From positions 620,001-684,000 of the forward strand of contig SMMW01000085.1 in NCBI GenBank assembly GCA_004794655.1: DNA of 64,000 nt, read 5' to 3'. Source of the stretch: Marisa cornuarietis. Taxonomy: Eukaryota; Mollusca; Gastropoda; Architaenioglossa; Ampullariidae. Positions 1 to 12,800 of this stretch are shown here, one piece after another; the stretch's first letter is position 1; every line of letters starts with the position of its first letter. The position numbers and the translations under genes were made by a program. The notes under the pieces were generated by a model. The model was given only the letters and a program-made list of their open reading frames with translations. It was not told the DNA's origin and searched no databases.

Positions 1-322
1 TAGATATATTTAGAAATATGGACTGGCACATAAAAATTAAGATTTGTTTTTATGAGTATTTGGTTTCTAAATGCCTTCAAATTCTGAGACAGATGCACAA
101 ATGTGCACCAACACTGAATTTTTGTTTTTGGAATAAATGAGTGGCATGTGGCCCCACTGTCCTTACCGCCCAGGACTAATTTAGATCATGGTTTCAGTTT
201 GCTTATTAGCAGCACACAACTCTTCACCCCTTCCCCTCTGTTTAATCTGCCACCTAAGTAGATTTTTACTAATGTTTGATTAATCTGTAACCTATCCTTT
301 CTTTATTTTCTTCCATTTACAG

Positions 323-487
323 TTCCATCAGCACTTTGTGGAGTAGTGTATTTGTACAGCAGGCATAAATATTTTAAGGGCTACAGTGCCAGTGTGGAAG
401 AAAGGTAAAGTGAGGCTATATTTATCATGACTGCTATATTCCTGTTGCTAAAACCATGACTGTAGAGAAAACAGATGATAAACATTC

Positions 488-560
<73 letters not shown>

Positions 561-1246
561 TTTTAGTTTCTTGGTGCAGATCATGAATTATACCAGAAAT
601 AAGCTCATATTTATGCCTGACTTTTTTCTTATTTGCTGATGCAAGATAATTAAGGGCTAATTTAAGCCAAACAAAGCTAATTTAAGCTAACAAAATTCAA
701 ATCCCCAAAATCAGATTGACAAAGTGTGTTCCATTCTTGAGATACAAGTGCAGTTTGAAAAGTAAAGTTCTCACCTGCATTCTGGAAATAGGTTGTATGT
801 CACAAAAGTTTGCTTGATGATTAGGCAGCATCCCATGAACAAATGCTTAAAACTCTTACCTGCAGTTTCAAGGACATCAGTTTAGGTCAATCTGCATATT
901 CTTTCTTAAAAAATAAATAAAAAGTCACCATGCAATTTTTGTTACAAGCTAATAACAGCTGTTTGCTAACTGGCCAGCAACTGGGAGCTTACTTAAATGT
1001 TTGACTCTGGTTAGCCTTGATAATGTTATCTCTGCACAAATCTCCCTGCTTCAACATTGACTTGACTGAACACATTTTTTTTTCTCCAGAGTTCCACCAT
1101 TCATTCTTGGTATCAAATGCATGCAAATAATGCTTGGGATGAGTACTGTTGGCTTTGTGACAGTGTTGCTTAGAGTACACACTGGCATCGACTTGGCAGT
1201 CATCTTCCGCAGTGCTGTCAACAAGTATACCGGCATCTCTTTGTAG
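323..1246 (+). CDS. MGST2: MAPEG family protein (MGST2/LTC4S-like), copy A, last two exons only
   Basis: Membrane enzyme family that conjugates glutathione to lipophilic substrates, including leukotriene A4, in the ER or nuclear envelope. Two coding exons are visible: 323-404 (82 nt, preceded by ..TTTACAG and followed by GTAAAG) and 1090-1246 (157 nt, preceded by TTTCTCCAG, ending in TAG). Spliced, they encode the third and fourth membrane segments, with YLYSRHKYFKGYSASVEER around the loop. The two tyrosines and the final arginine correspond to LTC4S Tyr93, Tyr97 and Arg104, so the glutathione-activating residue is present. Exon lengths and phases equal those of the complete copy at 3633-8405. 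The next feature downstream is a fresh start exon, so this is the 3' end of a separate gene whose 5' part lies left of the window. The C-terminal tail (after TGIDLAV) differs from copy B. The family call is firm. The choice of MGST2 within the family is based on similarity to copy B. Confidence 0.85.
491..557. repeat. (TG)n microsatellite in the last intron of MAPEG copy A
   Basis: An uninterrupted TG run of 67 bp inside intron 405-1089. It makes a meaningless His-Thr repeat frame on the minus strand. Confidence 0.97.
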
Positions 1247-2713
1247 ATTTGCACTGAAATTTATATTGCTTTGGATCCACTGCAGGTTATCTGTGCGAGG
1301 GATCCATCTGACATAAAGGAGCATGGATAGTATGTATTCATTAGATTGTTAGATATTCTTTTACATGTATTCCTTGCAGATGATAATAAAGTATCAGCAG
1401 CGATCTTATCAGTTATGATCTCAGCATTACATTCCTGAGTGGTCCAGTTAGAAGTCCCAGTTAAAGGATGAAGCATTATTTGGCTATTTTTCTCAGTATT
1501 TTTGTTTTCACTGAAGCTTGTCTTCCATTAATGGCTGTGTAGATCAGCTGAGGACCAGATAAAACAGAATTTTTATTACGTTCTGTAATATATAAGTATA
1601 TATTCTTGAGAATTACAGGTTTTTGCCATATCTTAATTGGAGACAACAGGCAAACTGAAAATGCATGAACTATCATGTGCATGCATTCATAAGTGGGAAA
1701 TATTTTTACTTTGATAATCTTTAACCAGCTGCCTGAATCTTGGCTCCTGGTATATTGACGCATGAGCAGATTATGCTTTAAGTGTTAACATTTTCATATT
1801 CTGAATTTGCTTTTGCTGTTGTCAAGTCTTCATGCAGCATTGGCATGCAATAAAATATTTACACAATCATACTATTGCCTTTGTATGAATCTGCATACTT
1901 GTAGTTATATATATATATATATATGTGTGTGTGCACATTTGCATACAAGGGGTTGATGACGGTTAGGAAAGATTAACAGGTAAGAAAGCTGATGAAGGCT
2001 CGATTGTTTTTAGGGTAGTATCTGTGCTGAGTAGTGGATACAAGATTGAAATATTTTTTAATAGTCTTTTTTATATTGGGTTTGCAGGTGGTTTGATGAT
2101 TAATCTTTTATTCAGATGCAAACACACATGCATTTATATCTATGTTAGCAGGGAGTCATGCAACCGTAACTAAGATGATAATGTTAACTCCTACGTTGCA
2201 TGGATACATGTATATACATGCTCATTTGTGTCTGAAGAAAATCTTTGTTAAATCATCTGTTCCCTAAAGAGGGCAAACTTTTCTTTATAGATCAGTATAA
2301 TAGCATTTAGTACAACTTTAGGAGCTCTGAAGGCACCCTGACACTTGTTTTAATAAGACAAGGAAAAATAATAAAAAAATGGGGTTAGGAGTTGGATTAA
2401 GGTTTTGTTAGGATTAGGGTTGCCCTTTTGTTATATGGTTTATCGTGAATGTCATGCCAAAATCTATGACTATACAACAATCTATGCCAATGCACTTTAA
2501 ATTGTTCCTCCCTTTATTTATATTTATGACGATTTTTTTAAAAAAACAATTAGTAACTGAGGTATGCGCTGATACAAATAAGACAGGTTATTCCAAAAGC
2601 TACATCAAAAGAAAAAGGAATGTGCCGGGAGTGAATGTAGGTGTAGCGTTGGACAATTACTGCTGTAAACACAACTTGATATTGGGATTGGAACTGTCAT
2701 GCCAAGTTTATGA
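1247..2713. other. 3' untranslated and intergenic DNA between the two MAPEG copies
   Basis: No coding exon is visible. It contains an AATAAA at 1849-1854, a short AT/GT run near 1907-1931, and a degenerate GTTAGG-rich patch near 2384-2425. The rest looks unique and AT-rich. Confidence 0.6.
1849..1854 (+). terminator. Likely polyadenylation signal of MAPEG copy A
   Basis: AATAAA about 600 nt after the TAG stop of copy A, the first canonical signal downstream of that stop. The cleavage site itself cannot be seen. Confidence 0.4.
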
Positions 2714-3571
2714 TACCGTACTTCCCTAAAAATAAGACTAAAATAAGCCCTAGAAGGAATTTTCAGGATGCTCGTGATATAAGCCCAACCCCAAACACTA
2801 GGATATTAAACTGACGGAAAAACACATCCTTTGGATACACCATTTCTCCACTTTGTGTCATCTCTGTAAACTCCTTATCATGACTAGGTTGTTAATTGTG
2901 CAGACTACAATTCAATCACAATGCAAACTTTCCGTTTGATCTCTGATGAGTCGTATAGGGACCAACGCCACCTATTTTCTCTGTATACGTCTACTTTTTA
3001 ACTACCCACATTTAAACATCTAGCAGAAACACTACAGATCGTTTAATTTTTTTCTGGTATTGCTCCATGCTACTGGTCTTTAGGACTCACGACTGAAGTC
3101 GTAACGCCTGTAGCTGTTACCTTATTATCCGTTATAGTGACCCCACCTCTAGCATCGCCTATCGACGGTGCGTGGTACACGTGGCCCGGTCTGAGAAAAA
3201 CGTGGCTATGGTTGAGTAAACCTCGATTTGTCTCAGCCATATGACTTTGGCAATAATTTTTATCCCTTTAACATCTCATTATAACTCTGCCAAAAGTGCT
3301 CAACAGTTGTTTTTGTTGTTAAAGAAAGCTACATACACGATGTCAAACATTAAATTATAAAGTAATGATCATATTAATATATAAATATTCAACAAATAAC
3401 ATTCTGAGTTATGACGATGTGCCAGAAGAAGATGACATGACTGTTAGAATAATTGAAGATTTCTGCACATGAAAAAAATAACGCCTTCCCTGAAAATAAG
3501 CCATAATACCTCGATCTTTTGGAGCAAATAATATATAAAAGACCCGGTCTTACTTTTGGGGAAATACGGTA
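2714..3571. mobile_element. Non-autonomous DNA transposon (858 bp) with terminal inverted repeats
   Basis: The left end at 2714-2738 reads TACCGTACTTCCCT followed by AAAAATAAGAC. The right end at 3546-3571, reverse complemented, reads TACCGTATTTCCCC followed by AAAAGTAAGAC. The two ends are therefore inverted repeats of about 25 bp with a few mismatches. Inner arms also mirror each other: AAAATAAGCC at 2740-2750 and GAAAATAAGCC near 3491. There is no open reading frame of note inside, so it is a MITE-like element. A lone end of the same family lies near 28698. Superfamily is not determined; the TA at each edge would fit a TA target site. It ends 61 bp before the MAPEG copy B start codon. Confidence 0.75.
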
Positions 3572-3632
3572 AATGCTGTACTTGGCAAGACTGATAATGG
3601 CCCGTTGTTAAAGCCGGACCAACCGACACAAC

Positions 3633-6600
3633 ATGGCAGCCGTTTACCTGGAGGACATTCTTGCCACTAGCATCGTCACGGTTATAGCAGGGTGCCAGCT
3701 GAGTAAGCCCAAATGATTTTTTTTGTTGTTGACCAGTTGTATTGGTACTCACGCACATGCAATATATTTAGTCGATCACCTGATTGTTGGGTTGTCTGCA
3801 CGCACAATTCGGCTCGCCTCTCGTCAAAAACAGTCACTACAGCAGTTGCCAGAGTGAAGCGCATTATTTAAATAATTAATTAAAGACGGTGATGGAGTGA
3901 TATTTGTAATATTCCCACGTGAATCGTACACTGTGTGTATAGGGATTGACCAGAGATCACACACCCGCATAGCTGATCGAGGAACATCCTTTTTTCCCAC
4001 CTCTGGTTTAATTGTCGATCATGTTTAAAAACACCGTTTTCTTTAAGGATTAGATTTTTGTATAGTACAGCAGCTTAATGTTCACATTTTGAGTTTGACC
4101 TTTTGATATACAACTCTCTGTGGATATACAATTTGTCTCTATTTTTATTTTTAAAATGCTTTAACTGCAATACACGATTCGAAGATGATAAACGTCAGTC
4201 GGTCAGGGTTAGTGCACACGCACTGATGTCGATTATTGTCACCAGATAAGCCGGCATTTCTTTAGTGCACGAAGACCTTGTACAACTAAATTAACTGAAA
4301 ATACAAATGTCATAGGTTTAGTGGGATACAGAAATAGTTGTAGTTTTGTGAAATTTTGGGATTCTTCGATCTGCTCTTTCTCTTCGTGTAGAACCAGACT
4401 TCGAAAAAAGTTTTAAAAAAATCGTACTTGCTGCATATCTTTGATAGGTTCGATCGCTTGGTCAGACTTTAAAGTTTTGTGTTTTTTAAATCATGGTGGG
4501 ATATATATATATATATATAATGTTCCTTTCTTGTCACAATCACCTAGTATAACTACAGTATATGATTTTAGGCTGCGTCTTAGATGTCATTCAAAGAATA
4601 ACCTCTAATTGTGTGCCCACTATGGGCGTAAGACCCTCCCCCCTCTCGTCAGGCCTGGGCATAACAACTGCATGGGACCCGATCGAAGGGCCAGTCCTAT
4701 CCATGTACAGTATATCCAACCTTTATCTTTTTTCATCTGCATACCTATCCTATATGAATACTTTTTTTTCGTATGCATCTATAGGACTTGCATTTACTTC
4801 CTTCTCATATCCACATCCGATCGAGATCAGTTCTTATTTATTCATCGACCTTGTGTTTTCTGCGGTGCGTCCTTCTAGTCCATATTAGTGCGGATAGTGT
4901 CACACACACACACACACGGGTATTTAAATTTAAAATTAATTTCTTACATTATTTACACATATGCCTACTTATCAATTCTATTCAATCATACTTTGTAGCC
5001 TTTATAGCTTTAATAGTTAGGACCTCAAGTACTTTACAGTTTACAGCACTGGACAACGTGTAGTAACTGCAAGCATCTACATGGGGAGGAGGGAAGGGAT
5101 GTTTCATTAACGGGAGCCGCCATTCAGTGGGACCAAAGCATCTTGCGGCAAATGACCCCAGGCTCGGTACTCGGCTGGCAGAGTGAGTCACCTGTAGGCC
5201 CTTGGTGTGGGGTTGGGGGATACCGTTCTGCCAAGCAGGACCTTTCATGGAGAGGGAGAAGAACCGTCACCTTGCAGGAACCGAAACTTGTACTGCTTTT
5301 CAATATACTCACTTAAAATTAATCTTGTGGTATTTACTTTTTGTGCTTTGGTTTGGGAGAGTCAAATGTATAGCGGAGATAAGAAAGCCTGGTTCATCCT
5401 CCTTCTACTGCCGCTGTGCTCCTCTCCCTTGTAAGTTCACAGAAGTCTTCTATAAGACATTTTTGCCTGAATCGTGTAATAACTTTCTTCATTCTTCCAT
5501 TTTATGTCTTTGTACTGTACGTTTTTGTCAAGTGTATTGAGGTAGCTATGACAAAATGTGCTATATACTACTATACTTTTCAAAGTGCAATAATGTAGCT
5601 AGGACAGTATATATAATACTCGGTTTTGATCAGTACAATCTGCAAAGATAATTAAGTATGCACAAACAGAATATATTAAAAGATGCTGGAATAGAGAAAA
5701 AGGTTTCATGTTTGGTATGCTTTCATTATATCTCTGAAATATGAGTCATCAGTTAAAAGCAAATTTAACGACTATGTAAAAAGTTGGAAGACAAGACAAA
5801 GATAATGAACGTAGGTAGAAAACATCAGTACCACTAGCCCTTCATAAGAGACTCAATTTCATCTTTCACTTCTCATTCTTTTTCAGCCCACTTTGCACTT
5901 GGTGTGGTGGCTGTGAGAAAGAAGTACAAAATAGACTTTCCTGCTGTCACTGGGAATGAACATTTTGAGCGTGTCTTCAGGGCCCAGTAAGTGACCTAGT
6001 CCAGTGCATTGTTTTCATTCATGTTATTTAGGCTAATGCATTAGCAAATAAGTACAAGTTTTTTAGACCTCACTTTGTAATCTGCGGTCAAGAAACTGGG
6101 TGATTGGAGAGAACCTCAGAACAGCATTAAAAATGTTTAGGATCTCAATTATAGAAAAAAGCAGTCTTAATCTATGAATTCTCTATTATAATCATGCATC
6201 CATATCAATATTAAAATAATGTTTTAAAAAACAATGTCTTTTTAATCTCCATTACAGTTAAACATACATTTTCTATTGTTCTTCATCTAATGGTACTTCC
6301 ATGTTGCACATAATAAGAAAAATATGGGATTTTCTTATTCATCCCTGAATGCTAGGCAAAATTCCTTGGAGTGGTTTCCTGTTTACATGATTACATTGTG
6401 GATGTCCACTCTCTTCTTCCATCAAGGTATGCTTTTTTGACAACATTGTTCAGACTTAAACCACTTCAAATTCAAGCTTCTGATTTTAAAATGCAAATGC
6501 TTGATACAAGTCTTTAAATGTTTATTAACTTGTTGATTTTGTGTACCTTAAGTAATGAAACCTTAAGATGTAATGACTTATTTGTAATGTGTTTCCTTCA

Positions 6601-8405
6601 AGCACCACTTCTGTTTTGATTTTATTTTTTTTACTTTCCTGTTGTTTTATTTTTTTTCCTCTCTTCTGTTTTTGCTGCACAATGAGCATTCTTCTGAATG
6701 GATACCTGCGCATTATAAATATACATCATCATCTTCTCTAATTAAAAATTCAATTTTGTCATCAAAGTTTTTGGCCAAGAAGAAATTAATAAATATAGAG
6801 CTCATTTTAAGGAAATTATGCATCAGTTAAGCTATGAACCAAGCTGGGAAGCGAACGTTTGTTTAAGAATAGATAAATCAGTGGCGTAGAAACCAAGGGG
6901 GCAGCAGGGGCAGCTGCCCCGTCAATGAAAATACAGGAGGGGCAGGAATATCTGTTTGCCCCCCCCCCACCAATATTTGAGACGTAATCCCTCACAGAGA
7001 GCAAAATAAGTAAAGAAGAGAGCGTCAAGGGAATCATAACTGCTGCTGCTGAGAATGTGGACGAAAATACGGTAGGGGGGCCTGGTAAATGTCTCCCTGG
7101 CTTTGGCTGAGTGTAAATGGAGACATTTGTAAGTGTTCCATTTGAAGGCGGAGCCATGTAGTTAAGTAAAATCTCAATTTATTGTAGCCATCCGGGCCAG
7201 ATCATTCGCACACAACACTATCACTCTTTGCGTGTTGCATAATATTTCTCCTATCAGTTTTATTTTAGGTTGCAGCTTATTCGTATTCCTTATTAAGATG
7301 TAATTGTTGTATTATACTCAACATAAGTTATCTGTGTTATACTGTTTGGTTTGTAATATATATGTCTGTGTTTTGGTAGATGGCCATAGAAATCACCGAA
7401 GACACAGTTTTTGACACACTGACTTGCAAACCTTGATTAATATGATTAATAATTATTATTATAACGTTTATCGCATTTCTTGTGATTGCGTTAGCTGGGG
7501 GAGTCATTGCTCAATTTGTTTTTTCTTGTTGAATGCTGCTTTGCCTTAAGACTAAAGCAGCATGTGTTGTGAGGCTACCACCGTGTACGTGCATGCATGC
7601 ATGTAGCCCCCTCCTTTTTTTTTTTTAAGTAATGTTTGAGTGCGAATGCCGTTCACTGTCAGCAGGGAGTTTGGCCCCCCCCCAACGCCGAACATCTTCC
7701 TACGCCACTGTAAATTGCATATTGTCTATAAACTGGCATACTTGATTCTAAAGTTCAATCATAATTTTCTTTTTCTATATATGGCTTTTCAAAACTATTT
7801 TGTAAGAAATGTTTTTGCATGTTACTACATTCCAGTGCCAGCATCCCTAGTGGGTTTAGTGTACATTTACAGCAGACACCTGTATTTTAAAGGGTACAGT
7901 CGCAGCGTAGAAGAAAGGTGAGCACACAATTAGTAAAATTATATGTGGTACATGTGCATATTATCAGATTTTAAAATTAGTTGTGGCAAGTCTTTATAGA
8001 TATTGTTTTACATTATGTGACTGATGATGGCTACTCTTTTGGAGAATTATTCTAATAGGGATTGTAACATCATGTTAGCTGTGGATTTAGTACCAGTTTC
8101 AATCACTTGATTATAGCAAGAGAATGTTTGATGTAGTATAAAAGCATTTGATAATCTGTTGGCAGTGCTAGATTGTTTTTCAAGTGTTACTTTGGCTTTT
8201 ATTTAGGAAGGCACTAGAAATAAAAAGAATTATGGGATTATTTTCCAGACGGCCTGGATTTCAACTGGGTGCAACATGTCTGCGAGTGATGCTAGCAATG
8301 ACCGTAGCTGGCTTCACAACAGTGCTGCTGCGAAAATATGCAAACCTTGATTTGGCCCTAATGACCCAGGGTATCTTGAAGAACAGTCTGGGGATCACAC
8401 TTTAA
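3633..8405 (+). CDS. MGST2: MAPEG family protein (MGST2/LTC4S-like), copy B, complete, 159 aa
   Basis: Glutathione-conjugating integral membrane enzyme of the MGST2 / leukotriene C4 synthase / FLAP group. Coding exons: 3633-3702, 5887-5986, 6356-6426, 7836-7917 and 8249-8405, all with GT-AG borders and compatible phases (480 nt; 159 residues, against about 150 in human relatives). The start is the ATG after CACAAC at 3633; the N-terminal membrane segment (residues 1-30) follows at once. HFERVFRAQQN at 49-59 is the family signature. Residues matching the LTC4S glutathione site are Arg55, Asn59, Glu62, Tyr97, Tyr101 and Arg108. Segments near 64-78, 82-92 and 114-135 complete the four-helix plan. 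The last intron has two usable acceptors: the one chosen here (TTTTCCAG, 8248) gives the same exon length as copy A. The upstream one (8206) would add 14 residues beside Arg108. ATTAAA at 8916 may be the polyadenylation signal. Confidence 0.9.
6879..7710. mobile_element. hAT-like non-autonomous element in intron 3 of MAPEG copy B
   Basis: Starts CAGTGGCGTAGAAACC and ends TTCCTACGCCACTG, an inverted pair. The insertion is flanked by the 5-bp direct repeat TAAAT (6874-6878 and 7711-7715). It is 832 bp long, has poly-C tracts just inside both ends and no transposase frame. Related ends or short copies occur at 20457, 21286 and 43859-44007. CAG-starting inverted repeats suggest the hAT superfamily; the 5-bp duplication is unusual for classical hATs, which make 8 bp. 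Confidence 0.75.
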
Positions 8406-9872
8406 AGTGCATATTAGAATCGTACATCTCAACAGTGGTCTGTGCTCAAGCATTAAACAGTAAACGTCATGACATGTTGAGTCGAAGGCTGAATGTAATA
8501 TTGTTTACTTTTTTGAAACTTTGTCTTAAAACAATTGTTTAAGGGTGGTTGAGAGGTTATGAAAGGAATAGCACACTAGAATTTTTATATAAACATTTTG
8601 CATTGTCAAGCATTTAAACAAGTCATAAAGGTAAAGATATGAAAATTGTGAAGCTGTTTGAATGTGAAACAGATACTTTCAGTGAATTCTAGAAATTCGA
8701 ATTAAATGATCCTTAACTACCTTTCAGGAAATAGCATAAATGTACATTGTATGACTGCTGTTAAAAAAAGTGAGCATTTTAGCTTATGTCCTCTAAGGCC
8801 ATATAAATTAAAATGTTTACATTTGTATTTTTTTTAATTTTTTTGTCTTCAACTATTGTTTTATTCTTTACCTAGAGTAGTGTTATACTTTTATCAAAAT
8901 TATTTTTGATACAAAATTAAATTGGATTATCTGTTTTTATAAGTTACCAGTGCCCTTCTTGTCATTTATAAAAGGATGTAAGAAACTGTGATGATCTGAT
9001 GCAAGACAGATATAATTTTGATATTTTTAAAACTTAAAATATGTCCAAATATTGTGCATAAATTGTTTAGCATTTCTTCTACTTCATAACGTACATGCAG
9101 GGATGTATATGTATAGCACATGCGCACATGCATACACACATCTACAACACAGCAGTAGCAGAATGGAAATCAACATATACAATGTTAGTGGATGCCAGTG
9201 GCAGGCCAGTTTATTGTGCATTTGGGTGAACACACACACACACACATACAAGTGCACGGGCACATACCTACACAGTTCAATAATGCAAGTGACAGCATTA
9301 ATTGAAGTGAAAGCCTTCCTCAAAATCTTCTATCAAAGATGTCCCATCCAGACAAAGTATGAAGACATACCTCTCATGAAATGAAATGAAACATATAAAT
9401 TGCATACTTCTCAGAAAACACAGCGATCATTTTCCCCATCTAGCTAGATGTTTTTTTTCTTTTACTTTGTGATTGGTGCAGAAGTTAAAATAAGAAAATC
9501 CTAACAGAAAACCAAAGTATTCATTCTTGATGTCCACAGAACACAGTTCCTCAACATGTGTGATCTTAGATGTAAAATGCATGTCATCATTTAGTTATGT
9601 TGACAATTTAAGAAATAACGGTTACATGGACCAAGCTTTAATGAATTTCCTTACAAATTTTTGGGAAAATATGATTTTAAATTCAAAGACTTGGTTTTAC
9701 AACTTTTTTTTAAAAAAAGATATAATGCCTAAGATGAAAGGTTATCAAGAGTTGGCCTCAGTAAATATTCAAACTTGTGAAATGCTGAAAAGAATCCCCA
9801 CCCATGAAAATGACTCAAGGATTAACAAAGGTTTAGTTTCTGGTCTAGAAATGTCTGCATTTAGTTGTATAT
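8406..9872. other. Convergent 3' region between MAPEG copy B and BBS7
   Basis: The two genes end tail to tail, 1467 bp apart from stop to stop. The stretch is AT-rich, probably both 3' untranslated regions, with a short (CA)n at 9231-9246. I see no coding exon. An ORF of 148 codons at 9527-9973 on the + strand overlaps the BBS7 last exon in antisense and is not supported. Confidence 0.6.
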
Positions 9873-12800
9873 TTATGAAGCATTCTCAAAGAACTGCACC
9901 AAAGTGTCATAATCATAGTGGTCTAAAACTTCCATCAGTGCTGGGACTTTGCCCCGTACATTTTGGCCTTTGAATTTAAACTTGTCAATGAAGAGATCTG
10001 TGATCATGCCTGAAAAAAGTTGGAACACATGTTTCTGAAGCAGGCATAACTTAAGATAATTTTCTTGATCTTAGAAAAAAAACAAGTAAAGGCAATAATA
10101 TGAAATATGCTTGGTGGAAAGGTTATCATGTCATCTATCCCATCACCACCACTATAAATATGTGTTTGAGCACAACTTCATAGGCAACAGCCAATGACAA
10201 AAATAGAAAACTGTTAATTATTACCAGCAGAACAAGCGGTTATGTGTAGGACCCACCAAAGTTTATAAATATTCAAATACTGAAAGACCCAAAGCACACT
10301 TTTTAAAACTATACCAGTGAGGAGTGCCATGTATATTGTCCACTCACCATAAAGTCGCTCCAGGTGGCAGGGCTGGCGTTTGAACTCAGCCTGCAGACTG
10401 TCAGCATTCTCAACAATCTGCTGATACTCTGGGGACATGAAGGTGAGGTCACCCTCACTAACTTGCAGCTCCTGCAAAGTGATGATAACAAATATGATTT
10501 GGAGATCACCGATGTAGAGCTTTGCCAATGTGTTAAGGCCCTGGCTACAAAATAACTAGAAAATCTGCTGTAGCGGGTAAGCAGGAAATGAACTGTCAAT
10601 ATTACACCAAGTATTCTTTCTCTGTATAATGTTTATTTGCAATATTTGCACTCCTGTTGGGAGCGTTAAACTAAAAATCTGAAATTAAGTAGATTCTGTA
10701 GCTATAAATTCAGAAATTTTGAATAAGTCAATCATCAAAATTAAAATATTAATAATGAACAATGCAGTTCTTGTGTCATGGTTAACACAAGCGGTATCAA
10801 CAGAGGTCTACATGAATGAAGTTAGCTCAAGAATGTTAACAGCTTTAACTCTTACTATACTGGAGGTTTTGGGGGCTTGCAAAGCACGCAAAAAAGATTT
10901 TGTACAGAGCACAGTCACCACCCTCATACCAGCAACTCCTTCTCTCAACTGTCAAGCAGTGCAAGCTGGTCAGGTTGGACCATGTGATCAAGTATGATAT
11001 TATAAAACCATCCTTCAGGGTACCTTGGCAGGTGGTCAATGCCGAGATGGACAGAGGAGGAACTGGCTAGCAAACTTGAAGGAATGGACTGGTCACTACT
11101 GCTCAAGACAGGCCCATGTAATAAACCTTACCAGATGCTGTGTCTATCCAGTTGACCCCCACCCACCCTTTCCCGACATCCAGCATCACAGAACCAGCAT
11201 AACTCTTTGTCAGCTGGTACCAGTCAAGAAATGTATGTACCTAATTTCCATTCTTATTGAGCAGACAGTTTATTCCCTTAATTTAAAGCATCAATAATAT
11301 TTCTGTCATGCTTAACTTGAGGCTATCATTGAAGACAATTCCTCTGAACCAGCAAGCCACAGTTTCAGTACTTACCTTAAAGGTACATACAGATTTAATC
11401 TTTCAAGTTTACCTTGAGGGCATCTATAAGTTGAACTTTTTTGGCCAGCAGCAGCTGATATTCCAGTCGAGGATGTAGTAAGCTTAAGGTGTGTGGTATG
11501 GATTCCTCTTTTATATCTGTACAGCGAACCACCAAAGTAGGACAATTTCGTTTGTGGTGGAAGGGTCATGCTTTGATGGCAATACTATTCAATTGATTAA
11601 AGTAAATTTATTTTCATAAAACAAAAACTGTTGTCCTAAAATATATCCTGGCCTTATACTTTTTTTACATAATTTTTATGTGCAATTACATTTTACCTTT
11701 CTAATGAAGGAGTACACATTTCTTCATAATTTCGTTTTCGTAATGTCTTTTAAACAAATACTATATATGTGCTTTTAGTTGCATCTGTTGGCATATGCCT
11801 CTACAAAATAACATGATATACTCAGCACAAAAGTTTCAAGACATAATGAAAAAAACCTCAAAGCTAAGGGCACGAACCAAAGGAACTGTCAAGAAATAAA
11901 ATTATGTCAAAGCACTGTAAAAGTACACCATGTAAGAACTAAATATAAAATCTGTCAAAGCACTAACAATGTGCTTTCTAAGACATTTCTAGGTGTTTTT
12001 CATGTCAAGGCACTAACCATAAGAAATGTCAAGGCGTATCTTTTTGTTGGTTGCCTCTTTGGATAGCACATCCTTTAGGATGGCAATGGTAGAGATGTTG
12101 TCTGACCTAAACACAGCCTCGCCTTTCCTGAAGAGAAGACAAAAAGTCTTGGTTTTACATCTTACAGTACCTGTAAAAAGCGTCTCTAAAGCATTTCTTC
12201 TGTATGACTCACCTGTAAGTGCAATCCAGCTGTGTACCAAGGAATGTGGACACAAATTGAAAAGATGTTATGTCCCCTGCGGGTGGCCGTTCAGGAACCT
12301 CTGGCAGACTGAAGTTTACCCATGCATGCATTTCTGCCAAGCTGAACTGCCCCAATAGCTTTAATGTGTTCATGGGTCTGAGGCAGAAATGATGATAAAA
12401 CTAGAGCATCATAAAGATATTGATTTTCATTTCTTTCTAGTGTGCATAGCTTAGTTTCTCATTCTCAAAGAAAAGAAAATATAGCAACATACAGATGACT
12501 CCTGACTTTCACTTTCGCAAAAGATTGTTCCAGGACTGCAAGAATGTGAAAATATGCACACAGTTAACAATATAAGTAATAACAATCAATCAAATCAATC
12601 CTCTTCATGCTATTTGCACATAAGGCCTCAACTAGAGCCCACCACTTATGTCGATCGGCTGAAACCCGCTCCAGGCGACCCCATGTCCAGCCCTTTCCTT
12701 TCATCTACCTTTCCACTGTTCTTCTCCAGGTTTCCTTTGGGCGGCCTCGTTTTCTTTGGCCGTCTGGAGTCCATCGTAGGGCGATTTTGGAAAGGTCTGC

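Noticed and set aside
989..1324. 111-codon minus-strand ORF
   Set aside because: Antisense shadow of the last exon of MAPEG copy A.
2384..2425. GTTAGG-rich stretch as an interstitial telomere
   Set aside because: Units are irregular and only a few copies; weaker than expected for a (TTAGGG)n tract.
9527..9973. 148-codon + strand ORF
   Set aside because: Runs antisense into the last BBS7 exon and has no recognisable domain; starts in AT-rich 3' DNA.
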